Position numbers and translations under genes: made by a program. From the NCBI RefSeq assembly GCF_901933205.1, contig NC_044591.1, positions 124,001 to 188,000 of the forward strand: a stretch of DNA of 64,000 nucleotides. The letters are read 5' to 3'. Under the pieces are notes generated by a model, which did no database searches, was not told the origin of the DNA, and saw only the letters and a program-made list of their open reading frames with translations. This document shows, piece by piece, positions 1-12,560 of this stretch. Positions within the stretch are counted from its first letter, which is position 1, and each line of letters opens with the position of its first letter. The DNA is from Camarhynchus parvulus. Lineage: Eukaryota > Chordata > Aves > Passeriformes > Thraupidae.

Positions 1-204
1 AGCCCCCAAGCCGTGGCTGGCAATGCTGGGAGCTCACCCAGCTCCAGGCCCTTTTTTTTGGATGGACGTATTTTGAAGCTTCCTTTCGAAGTTTCCTTCC
101 CCACATCCCAGATTTGGGGTCCCTCTGTCTTACAAGGGAGTGGGAAATGCTGGGGCTCCGGTGGGAGCTGAGCATGGGGGCTGGCATTGCACAACCTGGC
201 TGCC

Positions 205-990
205 CACAGCCCCTTTGCACACTCCCTTTGCACACTCACCCCTTTGCACACTCACCTCAGTCTGTTCTTGCTCCCCTGGCACACTCACCGCCGTTCCACA
301 CATCTCCCTTTGCACACTCGTGCCCTTGCTGCCCTGCCCACCCTCCCTCCCCTCCCAGGCTCGCTCCTTTTGGAAGTTTGCTCCCCTGGAGTGTTCCCTT
401 TGCACGCTTGTCCCTTTGCACACTCGTTTCCATGTGCTTGTTCCATCATGCCCTTGCACACTCCATCCCTTTGTCTCCCTCTGTCCCTCACTCTCCTTGC
501 ACACTCATTCCCTTCCACTCTCGCTCCTGTTGCTCGTGCACTCCCCTTGCACACTCAGGCCTTCTGCAGCTCGGTGCCCTTCTGGGATTGTTCCCCTTGC
601 ACACTCACTCCCTTCCACACTTGCTCCTTGAACACACTCACTTCCCTTGCTCGGTTCTTTCCTTCACACGCGTTCTCCCCTTGCACGCTCCCATTCCCTT
701 GCACACTCCCTCCCTTCCATATTCCCCATTCTCTTGCACACTCCCCATTCCTTTCTGCACTCCCATTTACTTGCACACTCCCATTGCCTTGCACACTCCC
801 TCCCTTCCATATTCCTCATTCCCTTGCACACTCCCATTGCCTTGCACACTCCCTCCCTTCCGTATTCCTCATTCCCTTGAACATCCTTCATTCTCTTGCA
901 CACTCCTCACTCCCTTGCGCACTCCCCATTCCCTTCTGCTCTCCCATTCCCTTGCACACTCCCCATTCCTTTTCACACTCCCTGCCTTGC
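205..990. repeat. Minisatellite, CTTGCACACTC-type unit
   Basis: A tandem array of variable 12-22 bp units built around TTGCACACTC, alternating with CCCATTCC or CCTTCCATATTCC spacers. Long open frames on both strands here come from the repeat and show no protein-family similarity. No gene is seen. Confidence 0.85.
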
Positions 991-1135
991 ACACCCGCCC
1001 TTCACAAAGAGCCGCGAGGCCAAACAACCCCAGGGGAAGGTTGATTCCCTTTGCCCCCAGAATTCCCAACCCTCCCCGCCCCAAAGGCAGAATCGGGGGG
1101 TGCCCCCCGACCCCTGGGACCTGGAGCTGGGTTTT

Positions 1136-2275
1136 GGAATCCCAGATTTGGGGTCCCTCTGACAAATCCCCAATTTAGGATCTCTCTGCCAAACCCCAGA
1201 TTTGGGGTCCCTCTGACACATCCCTGATTTGGGGTCCCTTTGACAAATCCAGGATTTGGGGTCCCTTTGGACTTCCTCTTCCAAACCCCTGATTTGGGGT
1301 TCCTTTGCCAAACCCCACATTTGGGGTCCCTTTGGGGTTCCTCTTACAAATCCCACATTTGGGTCCCTCTGCCAAACCCCACATTTGGGGTCCCTCTGTC
1401 ACATCCCACATTTGGGGTCCCTCTGACAAATCCCCAATTTAGGATCCCTCTGCCAAACCCCTGATTTGGGGTTCCTCTGCCAAACCCCATATCTGTGGTC
1501 CCTTTGGGGTCCCTCTGCCAAACTGCAGATTTGGGGTCCCTTTGAGTCCTTCTGTCGCCCCCACATTTGAGATCCCTTTGGGGGTCCCTCTGTCACACCC
1601 CACATTTGGGGTCCCTCTGTCTCATCGCATATTTGGGGTCCCTTTGGGGTCCCTCTGACAAATCCCCAATCTAGGGTCCCTCTGACAAACTCTAGATTTG
1701 GGTTCCTCTGCCAAACCCCACATTTGGAGTCCCTTTGTGGTCCCACTGACAAACCCTAGATTTAGGATCCCTCTGACAAACCCCAGATTTGGGATCCCTT
1801 TGGGGTCCCTCTGTCTCATCGCATATTTGGGGTCCCTTTGGGGTCCCTCTGACAAATCCCCAATTTAGGATCCCTCTGACAAACCCCAGATTTTGGGTTC
1901 CTCTGCTAAACCCCACATTTGGAGTCCCTTTGGGGTCCCAATGACAAACCCTAGATTTAGGCTCCCTCTGACACATCCCAGATTTGGGGACCCTCTGCCA
2001 AACCCCACATTTTGGGTCCCTTTGGGGTCCCTCTGTCACATCCCACATTTGGGGATCCCTCTGCCAAACCCCACATTTTGGGTCCCTTTGAGTCCCTCTG
2101 CCAAATCTCACATTTGGGGTTCCTTTGGGGTCCCTCTGTCACACGCCATATTTGGGGTCCCTTTAGGGTCCCTCTACCAAACCCCACATTTGGGCTCCCT
2201 CTATCACACCCCACATTTGGGGTTCCTTTGGGGTCCCCCTGTCACCCCCCACATTTGGGGTCCCCCTGCCGGCCC
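1136..2275. repeat. Minisatellite, about 30 bp unit (GGGGTCCCTCTGCCAAACCC)
   Basis: About 35 units alternate GATTTGGGGTCCCTCTG with ACAAATCCC or CCAAACCCC variants. An isolated unit also occurs near 103-130, before the preceding array, so the two arrays may have grown in an older copy of this motif. Open frames here are repeat artefacts. Confidence 0.85.
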
Positions 2276-2834
2276 CTTTCCCACGCTGCCCCCCGGGGTT
2301 ATTTTCGCTGCCCCCCGCAGCGGGAGCTTTTCTCTCTCTTCCCTTCCCCTGCCCAAGGTTTCCTCCCAGCTTCCTGGCCCGCCTGTTTATTCCCAAATCC
2401 CAGATTTCTTTGTTTGCCCTGCAGTAATTTTCCATCGAGCCTCCAAACCTTTGAGTTCCCACATTGCCCACCTGAAAAATTCCCGTCCTGCTGAACGGAA
2501 CCACGATTTCTGTGGGGTTTGTGGGCACAAGACCTCGTTTATTTTTTCCCTCCAAGTCCTGAAAATTCATTTCCCCAGGTGGGAAAATAAATTTAGAAGA
2601 AAGAACAAAAAATATCAAGGTATAACACATACATTTCTGCACGGAGGATTTTGCCCAATCGATCAAATTTGCCAAAAATTTGGGAGAAATTATCATTTTG
2701 CATCCATCGAAAATGGATTGATATCAGGATTTGGGGCAGCAGGGAACAGTGGAAGGGTTTTAAAGCAAAATGTTTAATAAGTAAAATACTTATTATAGAT
2801 GAATGTCTAGGAGGATTTGGGTGGGTTTGGCATT
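2276..2834. other. Non-repetitive spacer, no gene seen
   Basis: Mixed-composition sequence. It starts GC-rich and becomes AT-rich after about 2,460. I recognise no coding exon, RNA gene or mobile element. Confidence 0.5.
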
Positions 2835-3345
2835 AAGAAGGCACAAAATTGGATGTAAATATATAAATTCTCAGGTTAGTTGGGATTTTTTTACAAGAAA
2901 GCCACAACAAAACACATAAAACACAATAAAAATGGAGGTTTGGGGGTCTTTTTTGCAATAAAAGGCTAAAAAACCCCATAAATATATATTTAAAAATACA
3001 TATAAGGTAGGTAGAGGTCATTTTTCCACTAGGGTGATGCAAGATGAGATAAAAAACATATTTTGAGGGTATTTATTAATTAGAAAGCCATAAAAGTCTA
3101 TAGAAAATATATATATAGAGAGATATGAGGGTCCTCTTTGCACTAGAAAATGGTAAAATTAAATACAAATATAGAGAGGGTTTCTGGTGGGGCTTGCAGC
3201 AGAAGGCAAAAAAATTATACATAAATTTAAATATATGGAAGGTTCAGGGTCTTTTTTGTGTTAGAAAGACGCAAAAATTATTTTAAAATAATGATATATG
3301 AGGGCTTAGGGGCCTTTTTCACAAGGAAGTTGGGAATTTGTATCT
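2835..3345. repeat. Decayed minisatellite, about 80 bp unit
   Basis: Six or seven diverged copies share the order: aaagncacaaaa, AT-rich tract with aaatatat, gggtctttttgcact. Units are at roughly 2,840, 2,920, 3,000, 3,060, 3,130, 3,200 and 3,260. Heavy divergence suggests an old array. Confidence 0.6.
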
Positions 3346-3432
3346 GTATTTAATATATGAGATAAAAATAGCATTAATGTGTCATATAACTATACTAATA
3401 ATCTAATAATACTATAAATACTATATATAGTA

Positions 3433-3685
3433 TAGTAATAATAATATAATATAATATAATATAATATAATATAATATAATATAATATAATATAATATAAT
3501 ATAATATAATATAATATAATATATAGTATAGTATAGTAATAATATAATATAATTATAATATAATATAATATAATATATTAGTATAATATAATATAATATA
3601 ATATAATATAATATAATATAATATAATATAATATAATATAATATAATATAATATAATATAATATAATATAATATAATATAATATT
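3433..3685. repeat. AATAT pentanucleotide microsatellite
   Basis: Nearly uninterrupted AATAT units in two blocks, separated by an imperfect section near 3,520-3,575. Confidence 0.95.
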
Positions 3686-3808
3686 CATTCGCTGGGATAT
3701 GTTGTACAATGAATATATGGCAATATAGAGTGTGATAAAATAGTAATATAATACAGGCTAATAAAGATAATAAAGATATCATAAATATATAATAAGATAT
3801 AATACAGA

Positions 3809-3888
3809 AGAATAGAATAGAATAGAATAGAATAGAATAGAATAGAATAGAATAGAATAGAATAGAATAGAATAGAATAGAATAGAAT
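3809..3888. repeat. AATAG pentanucleotide microsatellite
   Basis: About 16 perfect AATAG units, about 120 bp beyond the AATAT array. A one-base change in the unit suggests the two arrays are related. Confidence 0.95.
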
Positions 3889-4929
3889 TATTATCCATAT
3901 TTCAATATTAATATAATACTGTCCAAAGATGACTAAAATAAACAGAATTAACAACATATACTCCATAAACACTCCTTATTTTAATCTTTCAAATCCCATG
4001 GAAAAACCTCTTCATCCTTTGGTCTCTTTTCCCAAGGAAAAGCGGAGCAAAAGCTCCCAGCTGGGAGAAGGGTGAGCCCATGACACCAACAGCACCAGCT
4101 CCCGCTGGAGGAGGTGATTCTTGGGGTGGATTTTCCATCATTTTTTTCAAAATTTTCCCTCTGAGTCCCTGTGATAGGGAGAAAATCTGATTTTTTTTTT
4201 TTTGCATATTTTCTATCATTTTTCCAAATTTTCACCATTTAAATTCCACCAGTGTTGGGGTGTGGAAACCCAGAGCACCACAGGGAATATTTCTCTGTCT
4301 GCTCTGGGGTGCCCTGACCCCCAGGGCAGCACTGACTCTGACCCTCATCCATGGAGAAAGTTTCCCAGACTTCAAGATAGACCAGAATCCACAAAAGTGT
4401 GAAATAAATTATAGAAAGCAGTGTAGGTGTGACATTTGGTGAGAAATTGAGGTTTTGGGATTTTTAGTGTGTTGTGGATGGGAGCAAGATGGAGGGCAGA
4501 GGGTGTTGTCCTGGGTTTCTTCTGCTTCCTCCTTCTCCATGGGTTTGGGTGGCATTTTGTAATTGGGCAGAAAAGTCTGCATTTTGAGCTTTTGAAAATC
4601 AGTTATTGGGTTAAAAGGGGAAATAATCCAGGTGTCAGCTCTTAATTGGACAGTTTAGTCTGAAAAGCCCTTGTACCAAGAGATTGTTGGCCATTTTGTG
4701 CCTTCTAATGAAAAGCTGCTGAGCTCACAGCAGTGAGACTGTTTTACTGATAAGAAATAATAAACACCTGAGTGTGAACATGAACTACTGTCTCAGTGCC
4801 TTCAATCCAGACCCAGAGAAACCCACAACCCGGGGAATGTGACTTTTTAGGGTTAATTTTCCACGCCTTAGGAGAGTTTGATCCTGAGAGGGAGCTGGGA
4901 CCTCGTGGCACTCATGGAACCGGCCCTGA
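3889..4929. other. No gene seen
   Basis: AT-rich sequence with short open frames only. A segment at 4,110-4,260 resembles the units of the decayed array at 4,930-5,270. No splice-consistent exon is recognised. Confidence 0.45.
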
Positions 4930-5270
4930 GCACTCAAATCCCACTGGAATTGAGATGTTTTTGGGGAAACTTTCCACAGCTTTCCCACAATTTCCCCTCT
5001 AAATAGCACTGAGGAGGAAACAGTGAGTTTGAAGGTGAAGATTGTCCAATATTTTTTCTGAAATTTCCCTCTCAGATCCCGCTGAGGAGGGAAATTGGGA
5101 CCTTTTGGAGTGGATTTCTCATCGTTTTTTCCAGAACTCCCCCTTAAATACCACAAAGAAGGGAAACTGTGACTTTTGGGGGCAGAATTTCAAACTTTCA
5201 CCCAAATTTCCCTCTTAGGCCCCACCAAGGGGAGGAATTGTGATTTCTGGGGGAGCATTTTCCAGCATGT
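4930..5270. repeat. Decayed tandem repeat, about 65-95 bp unit
   Basis: Four or five diverged copies share a 'gaggaggnaannntga' segment, a TTTTGGGG segment and a 'ttttccannntttccc' segment ending in CCTCTTAG-like sequence. Length varies between copies. Confidence 0.5.
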
Positions 5271-5757
5271 GGGAGAAGGATTTTTGGGATGTGCCTGCAG
5301 CATCCCACCAGCTGTGGGTACCACAGATGATGTAGGCAGGGATACAGGAACCTCAGCATCCTCTCAAATCCCAAAATCTGCCTGTTTTTTTAGGGAAAAG
5401 CCTTTTCTAACAGGTTGAATCCAGGCTGGAATTTTTTCCCAGGTATTTTTGGGCTCTGATTCCCCGCCCAGGGCGATGCTTTGGGGCCCGCGTTGTTTTC
5501 CTCTTCCCGGAACAGCTGGAGAACAAACTCTAAAAAAAAAAAAAGAAATTAATAAAATAAAATAAAATAAAAAGTAATCAAATCAAACCCGCCTGGGGCC
5601 ATTCCCGGGGCAGGAAAATTCCAGAAAGCTGGGGTGGGAGGTGGAAAAAAAAAAAATGTTTATTTAATTTAGGAAACTGCAAAAAAAAAACCCCGGTGCT
5701 ATTGAGGGCGGGATGTGGCTTTGTGGGGGGAACAAAGGGCCGGGAACCCCCGCGGGG

Positions 5758-5825
5758 AGGAGGAAGAGGAGGAGGAGGAGGAAAAGAGGAGGAAGAAGAG
5801 GAGGAAGAAGAGCAGGAGGAGGTGC
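5758..5825. repeat. GGA/GAA purine-rich simple repeat
   Basis: About 65 bp of GGA and GAA triplets on the + strand, close to an A-rich and GC-mixed segment. It has no coding context. Confidence 0.85.
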
Positions 5826-5989
5826 GAGCGCTCCTGATCCGAGTCCTTCCCTCACTGGAATTCCCTTGGCAGCCAAGGGAAGCGCTCAGGGGGGACGGGG
5901 AAACAAAAATAAAAATCGAATTAATGGAATTCTTGCGCTGGGTTCCGATTTGCATCCCTGGAGTTTAACGTGCTCGGAGTTGGGGTTGT

Positions 5990-6790
5990 TTTGTTTAAGT
6001 TTTTAAGGTTACTTATTTTCTATATTTTTATTGAAATACAGAAATTTTCTATATTTTTATTTGAACATATTTGAATATATTTCTAATTTTTTTAACATTC
6101 TGTGGGGTTTGGTTTTTTTATCTTGATATTGTTTTAATTTCAGTCTTTTGTTTGTAATAATTTTTATATTATTTTGATTTTTTTTGTTTTCTTCATATTA
6201 GTTTATTTAGAATTCATTTTATCGTTGTTTTCTGGATTTTTACTCATTCATAATTTTTCTATTAGCTTTTTTATTCATTTTTATCTTCCTTTATTTTATA
6301 TAATGCATTTTTGCATTATATTTAATTAGGGTTTAATAGGGTTTAATAGGGTTTAATTCCTATTTTATATTCTTTTATATTTCTATTCTTTTATTTTTAC
6401 ATTTTATTCCTCTATCTTCTAATTTTTATATTTTTCTCATTTTAAAATTCTTTTTAATTTCCATTCTTTTCCCTTTTTATCCATTTTACTCCCTTATTTG
6501 TCCATTTTTATTTGTAATTAATTTATTATCCCTTTACTCTGCATTATTTTGGAGGTTTTTTAATTTTATACTTATTTTTTAAATTATTTTATATTATTTT
6601 CCTTTTTCCTTCCATTTCTTTTTTTGCATTCACATGCTTTTATCCTTTCTTTCCTGGTTTTATTTTCTCATTATTTCTACTCTTTATCTCCTTATTCCCA
6701 TTTTTACCCTCCTGCATTTTCCTTAAGTTTTTTTCCATTATTTTCATTTCCTTTCATTATCTTTTACACTCTTTAACTTCCACATCATTT
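5990..6790. other. T-rich low-complexity stretch, no gene seen
   Basis: About 800 bp of T-rich sequence on the + strand with irregular ATTTT/CTTTT words and one perfect triplication of TTTAATAGGG near 6,328-6,357. No exon or element is recognised. Confidence 0.6.
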
Positions 6791-7043
6791 TCCTTCCCTA
6801 GTCCTTCATTTTCAGATTCATTATTATCTTCTCCCCTGTATTCTGCCACTAAAACACCAAATTTTGCCTTTTCCCAAACACTTTTCAGGACATCCAGATT
6901 TATAGGGGCAATTTCCATCTGCCATTTCCAATTGGGGATTGTTACCATTTGATTTTAATAAAATATGGGGGGAAATCCAGTTAAAAACCCATTTAAACCA
7001 GTAAAAGAAACAGTTCCCAAATAATTAAAATTATCATTAAATG

Positions 7044-7075
7044 CTGCTGTTGTTGTTGTTGATGGTATTGTTATT

Positions 7076-7112
<37 letters not shown>
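7044..7112. repeat. TTG trinucleotide microsatellite
   Basis: About 20 TTG units with a few interruptions, 70 bp outside the left arm of the large inverted repeat. Confidence 0.9.
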
Positions 7113-7114
<2 letters not shown>

Positions 7115-7177
7115 ATTACTGAAGAGATGGAACTCTGTGAGGACCCTCCATGGGGGACCCTACATTGGAAAAAAAAA

Positions 7178-8470
7178 AAATTTATTGGGGAGGCACAGTG
7201 CTGTAAAAATTGGTTTATTGGGGAAAGTTGGGCAGGAAAAGTGAATTTTTGGAAGACTCCAATGGTGCTGAATACACAGATCTGGTGGGGGGATCTGAGA
7301 TGGACAATGGGGGCTCCTGAAGGAGAAATTGGCTGCTAAAATCAGCCTTTTTGGAGGTCCCAACCCTCCAAAATCGGGTAATTTGACATTTCAGAGCTGC
7401 AAATTGGGCATTATGGGGAGCCCCACGATGTCAAAACCCTTGGGGTTTGTGGGGGACCCCAGGAGGGCAAAATTGGGTCCCTGTGGAGATGCAGAAATCA
7501 GGAAAATGCTGCAAAAAATTCACCTTTTTGGGGGGATCCCAACGCCACACAAAAAGGTCTTTTGGGGGATCCAAACTGGGATTCTTGGGGCACTCTGTGT
7601 TCCAAAAATGGAATTTTCAGGGGAGATCCAAATGCTGGAAAAGCAGATCTTGTTGGGGACCCCGTGCTGGAAAAATGGGATCTTTTGGGGAATTCCAGGA
7701 GTGCAAAAAAGGGGAACCCCAGAGTCCAACCCTGATCTTCTTGGCAGGGATCCCCCACTGTAAAAAGGGGTTTTCTGGGGTCCCAGGAGTGCAAAATTGG
7801 TGGTTTTAGGGGATCCAATCCTTCAGGGGACCCCCAATGGGGGAATCTGAGCTGCAAAAATGGATTTAGGAAAACGTTCTCCAAATATGTGTTTGGGAAA
7901 TCAGTAACATGCTGCAAATCAGGAAAATGCTGCAAAAAAAATTCACCTTTTTGGGAGGATCCCAACGCCACAAAAAAGGGTCTTTTGGGGGATCCTAAGG
8001 GTGAAAACTGGGATTCTTGGGGGAATCTGTGCTGCAAAAATGGATTTAGGAAAACGTTCTCCAAATGTGCGTGTCAGGAAATCAGTAAAATGCTGCAAAT
8101 CAGAAAAATGCTGCAAAAAAATTTACCTTTTTGGGGAGATCCCAACGCCACACAAAAGGGTCTTTTGGGGGATCCAAACTGGGATTCTTGGGGGACTCTG
8201 TGCTGCAAAAATGGAATTTTTAGGGGAGATCCCAATGCTGGGAAAGCAGATCTCGTTGGGGATCCCGTGCTGGAAAAATGGGATCTTTTGGGGAAATTCC
8301 AGGAGAGCAAAAAAGGGGAACCCCAGAGTCCAACCCTGATCTTCTTGGCAGGGATCCCCCACTGTAAAAAGGGGTTTTCTGGGGTCCCAGGAGTGCAAAA
8401 TTGGTGGTTTTGGGGGATCCAATCCTTCAGGGGACCCCCAATGGGGGATTCTGAGCTGCAAAAATTTGGG
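7178..8470 (+). repeat. Left arm of a 3.2 kb imperfect palindrome
   Basis: The outer 400 bp (7,178-7,560) recurs as reverse complement at about 10,000-10,405 with only scattered differences. Inside are two copies of a composite unit (about 7,490-7,860 and 8,095-8,465). Each has the order: TGCTGCAAA, a CACCTTTTTGGGG segment, a GGGATCTTTTGGGG segment, then CCCACTGTAAAAAGGGG. Open frames here come from the repeat. Confidence 0.85.
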
Positions 8471-8927
8471 GGGAATCCCAGAACTCATTTTCCAAAAATT
8501 GGAAAATTGGGGGATCCTGCCCTGCAATCCCCCCACTGCAATTTCACACGTTTAACTCTGGGGAGGGAACCCCTAAATTCCAGTTTTGGGGATGATCATG
8601 CAGATTTTAGGGCATAACCCGCCCTAACAAAACCTTTTCTGCTCCGAACGGGGATTTTTGCTGCTTTTATTGGCTGTGATTGGAGCTGGGGCTGAAGGAA
8701 TTACAGGAATTACAGGAATTATAGGAATTACAGGAATTATAGGATTATCCAGGGAAATCTCAGCCCTGAGCCCCACAGGGGGGTTTGCCAGCTCCATCAT
8801 TTCCCAAAACTCAGCTTTGGGAAGGGCAATGTCCATCGGGGGCCTCAAGGGCAATTCCCACGTGTGACAGGGGCGGGAATTCCACCCAGGATCCGGGACC
8901 CTCGGACCCCAAAAGGGAAATTAGGAG
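8471..8927. other. Spacer of the palindrome
   Basis: About 457 bp between the inverted arms. It includes five or six copies of a 9-mer, GGAATTACA or GGAATTATA, at about 8,697-8,745. Otherwise the sequence looks unique, and no gene is seen. Confidence 0.7.
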
Positions 8928-10405
8928 GACGTTTTCCTAAATCCATTTTGGCAGCGCAGAATCCCAGTTTTCACCTTCGGGGTCTCCCAAAAAAATCCTT
9001 TTTTGTGGTGATGCGATCCTCCCAAAAAAAGTGAAATTGTTGCAGGATTTTCCTGGTTTGCAGCATTTTACTGATTTCCCCAGCACACAAATTTGGGGGG
9101 TGTTTTCCTCAATCCATTTTTGCAGCACAGATTCCCCCAGGAATCCCAGTTTTCACCCTTAGGATCCCCCAAAAGACCCTTTTGTTGTGACGTTGGGATC
9201 CCCCCAAAAAGGTGAATATTTTTGCAGCATTTTCCTGATTTGCAGCATTTTACTGATTTCCCAACACACACATTTGGAGAATGTTTTCCTAAATCCATTT
9301 TTGCAGCTCAGATTCCCCCATTGGGGGTCCCCTGAAGGATTGGATCCCCCAAAACCACCAATTTTGCACTCCTGGGACCCCACAAAACCCCTTTTTACAG
9401 TGGGGGATCCCTGCCAAGAAGATCAGGGTTGGATTCTGGGGTTCCCCTTTTTGCACTCCTGGAATTCCCCAAAAGATCCCATTTTTCCAGCAGAGGGTCC
9501 CCAACAAGATCTGCTTTCCCAGCATTGGGATCTCCCCTAAAAAAATCCATTTTTGCAGCACAGAGTCCCCCAAGAATCCCAGTTTGGATCCCCCCAAAAG
9601 ACCCTTTTGTGTGACGTTGGGATCCCCCCAAAAAGTTGAATTTTTTTGCAGCATTTTCCTGATTTGCAGGTTTTACTGATTTCCCGACACACACATTTGG
9701 AGAACGTTTTCCTAAATCCATTTTTGCAGCACAGATTCCCCATTGGGGGTCCCCTGGAGGATTGGATCCCCTAAAAACCCCAATTTTGCACTCCTGGGAC
9801 CCCAGAAAACCCCTTTTTACAGTGGGGGATCCCTGCCAAGAAGATCAGGGTTGGATTCTGGGGTTCCCCTTTTTGCTCTCCTGGAATTCCCCAAAAGATC
9901 CCATTTTTCCAGCACGGGGTCCCCAACAAGATCTGCTTTTCCAGCATTGGCATTTCCCCTAAAAATTCCATTTTTGCAGCAGAGAGTCCCCAAGAATCCC
10001 AGTTTGGATCCCCCAAAAGACCCTTTTGTGTGGCGTTGGGATCCTCCCAAAAAGGTGAATTTTTTGCAGCATTTTCCTGATTTCTGCATCTCCACAGGGA
10101 CGCAATTTTGCCCTCCTGGGGTCCCCCACAAACCCCAAGGGTTTTGACATCGTGGGGCTCCCCAGAATGCCCAGTTTGCAGCTCTGAAATATCAAATCAA
10201 CTGATTTTGGAGGGTTGAGACCCCCAAAAAGGCTGATTTTAGCAGCCAATTTCTCCCTCAGGAGCCCCCATTGTCCATCTCTGATCCCCCCACCAGATCT
10301 GTGTATTCAGCACCATTGGAGTCTTCCAAAAATTCACTTTTCCAGCCCAACTTTCCCCAATAAACCAATTTTTACAGCTCTGTGCCCCCCCAATAAATAA
10401 ATTTT
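8928..10405 (-). repeat. Right arm of a 3.2 kb imperfect palindrome
   Basis: This is the reverse complement of the left arm, with extra internal units at its inner end (8,928-9,290) and two composite units at about 9,300-9,640 and 9,723-10,080. The symmetry axis lies near 8,700. Confidence 0.85.
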
Positions 10406-11310
10406 GTGGAAATTTGGGAACGCTTTTGGAAACCAGGACCCCCCTGGTGCAAACCCTGAGCCCCATCCTGGGAATTTGGGGTGTCTTTCCTTGAATTTGG
10501 GGGGGGCTTTTTGCAGACCTGGGACCCCTTTTAGGGAATCTGGGATCCTTTTTAGGGAACATTTGGAACTTTTCTTAAGTTAATAAAACAGGGCTCCTTT
10601 TCTTTAAACTTGGGACCCTTTTTAGGGACTCTGGTGTCCCTTTTAGGGAACCTCAGGTGTCTTTTTTCAACCCTGGAACCCAAATTTTGGACCTTTTCTC
10701 ACATTTGGGGAGGAGGGTTGTGAATCAGGACCCATTTTGTTGAATTTTGGGGTTATTTTTGTTAAACCTTGGACCCCTTTTAGGGAACCTGGGCTGTTTT
10801 TTGCAACCCTCATTGCCCAAATCAAAACCACTTTTTCCAACAATAATATCCCATTTTTTTGATCTTGGAGCAGATTTTCTTAAACCTGAGGAGGTCCTTT
10901 TGTCAATCAGGGTTCCTTTTCTGAAATCTGGGGGCTTTTCTTAAACCTGGGACCTCTTTTTGCAAACCTGGGACCTCGTTTTTCACACCTGGGGGCTCTT
11001 TTTGCACCCCTGGCGTCCCTTTCTGCAAATCAGGGACCCCTTTTTGCAAACCTTGGACCCATTTTTGGGAGCCTGGCGATGGTTCTTCAATCTGGGGGCT
11101 GGTTTTGGAAATCAGGGCTCCTCTTCCTAAACCTGGGGTGGATTTTCCTTATGCCTGAGATCTCTTTTGGCAAACCTGGGTTTTTTGGAACCTGAGGTGC
11201 CTTTTCTTAAATCTGGGGTGGCGTTTTGCAAGTCTGGGACCTCCTTTTGCAAATTTACCACCCCGTTGTGCAAACTTGGGGTGCTTTTTCCCCAAAAATG
11301 GAGCCTCCTG
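10406..11310. repeat. Minisatellite, about 33 bp unit (GGGACCCCTTTT-type)
   Basis: Diverged units of the form TGGGACCCCTTTTTGCAAACC and GGGAACCTGGGGTCTTTT cover about 0.9 kb. It abuts the palindrome and shares several words with it. Confidence 0.7.
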
Positions 11311-11919
11311 CATCCAAACATGGAGCAGGGTCCCTGGTCGTGAAAGAAACAGGGTTTGGGGGCATCTTAACAGATAAATTTATGTTTAATGCTTTGCTTA
11401 ACTCAGAAGGCTGCGACGTCTCATTATTTCTCTCTATTTACCTTGGAAAATTAAAATTTGGATGGATTTTTAGCTCCAATTTACCTTGGAAAATTGAAAT
11501 TTGGGTGGATTTTTAGCATTCACTCCCATTCCCGGACACACTTTCTCATTTCCAGGCAGGAACAAACACTGATTTCCCCTCAAGCCCCTTAAAACCAAGC
11601 CTAAAAGCTGCAGGAGGCTGATTGAGGGCAGTGTTAGGGACTGAGATTCCCATAAACCTGGCTGTGGGATTTGGGGGCACGTGCCCCAGCAGGAAATATT
11701 TTTAGGCATCTATAGTTTAATTTCACTGTTTAATTAATAATGGGGCTATTCTTTGTCAGGAGCTGCTGGGGGATTATGCTGGAGGCAGCTGAGCTTGAGG
11801 CTGGATTTGCCTTTTCCAAGTCAGCTCCTTTGCTGGGAAAAGGGGTTCCAAATTTATATATTTATAATTTATAGAAGTATATATGTAACACTCCCTCTCT
11901 CTCTCTGTATATCTATTAA
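11311..11919. other. No gene seen
   Basis: Mixed-composition sequence. A 55 bp segment is duplicated at about 11,438-11,515 (ending TTGGATGGATTTTTAG, then TTGGGTGGATTTTTAG). No exon is recognised. Confidence 0.45.
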
Positions 11920-12560
11920 TTATTAGTAGTATTATTAGTAGTAATATTAAAATATTACTGTTGATATATTACTATTATTAGTAATATTAAAATATTATTT
12001 AAAATATTATAATATTAGTTATATATAATTATTATATTATTAGTTGTACATTATATACTATAAAATATTATATTATTAGTAATATTAAAATATTACTATT
12101 AATATATTAGTAGTAGTAGTAATATTAAAATATTATTTAAAATATTATAGTATTAGTTACATATATAATTATTATAGTATTAGTTATATATTATATACGA
12201 TAAAATATTATATTATTAGTGATATTAAAATATTCCTATTAATATATTACAATTATTAGTAGCAATATTAAAATATTATCTAAAATATTATATTATTAGT
12301 TATATATAATTATTATATTATTAGTTATACATTATATAATATAAAATATTATATTATTTGTGATATTAAAATATTATTATTAATATATTACCATTATTAG
12401 TAGTAATATTAAAATATTTTTAAAATACTATATTATTAGTTATATATAATTATTACAGTATTAGTTATATATTATATAAGATAAAATATTATATTATTAG
12501 TAATATTAAAATATTCCTATTAATATATTACTATTATTAGTGGTAATATTAAAGTATTAC
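11920..12560. repeat. AT-rich tandem repeat with about 142 bp period
   Basis: The landmark AGTAATATTAAAATATT recurs at about 11,970, 12,112, 12,256, 12,395 and 12,536, so the period is 139-145 bp. Each unit also carries TTAGTTATATATAATTATTA and a TATAAAATATTATATTATTAG-like segment. This is a true higher-order array, not random AT-rich DNA. Confidence 0.75.

Noticed and set aside
114..1178. A 354-codon open frame rich in His, Ser, Pro and Leu
   Set aside because: It lies in a 12-22 bp minisatellite, is open in several frames and both strands, and has no domain or splice context.
3390..3972. Tyr/Ile-rich frames such as YYIILYYIIL on the - strand
   Set aside because: Translation of AATAT and AATAG microsatellites.
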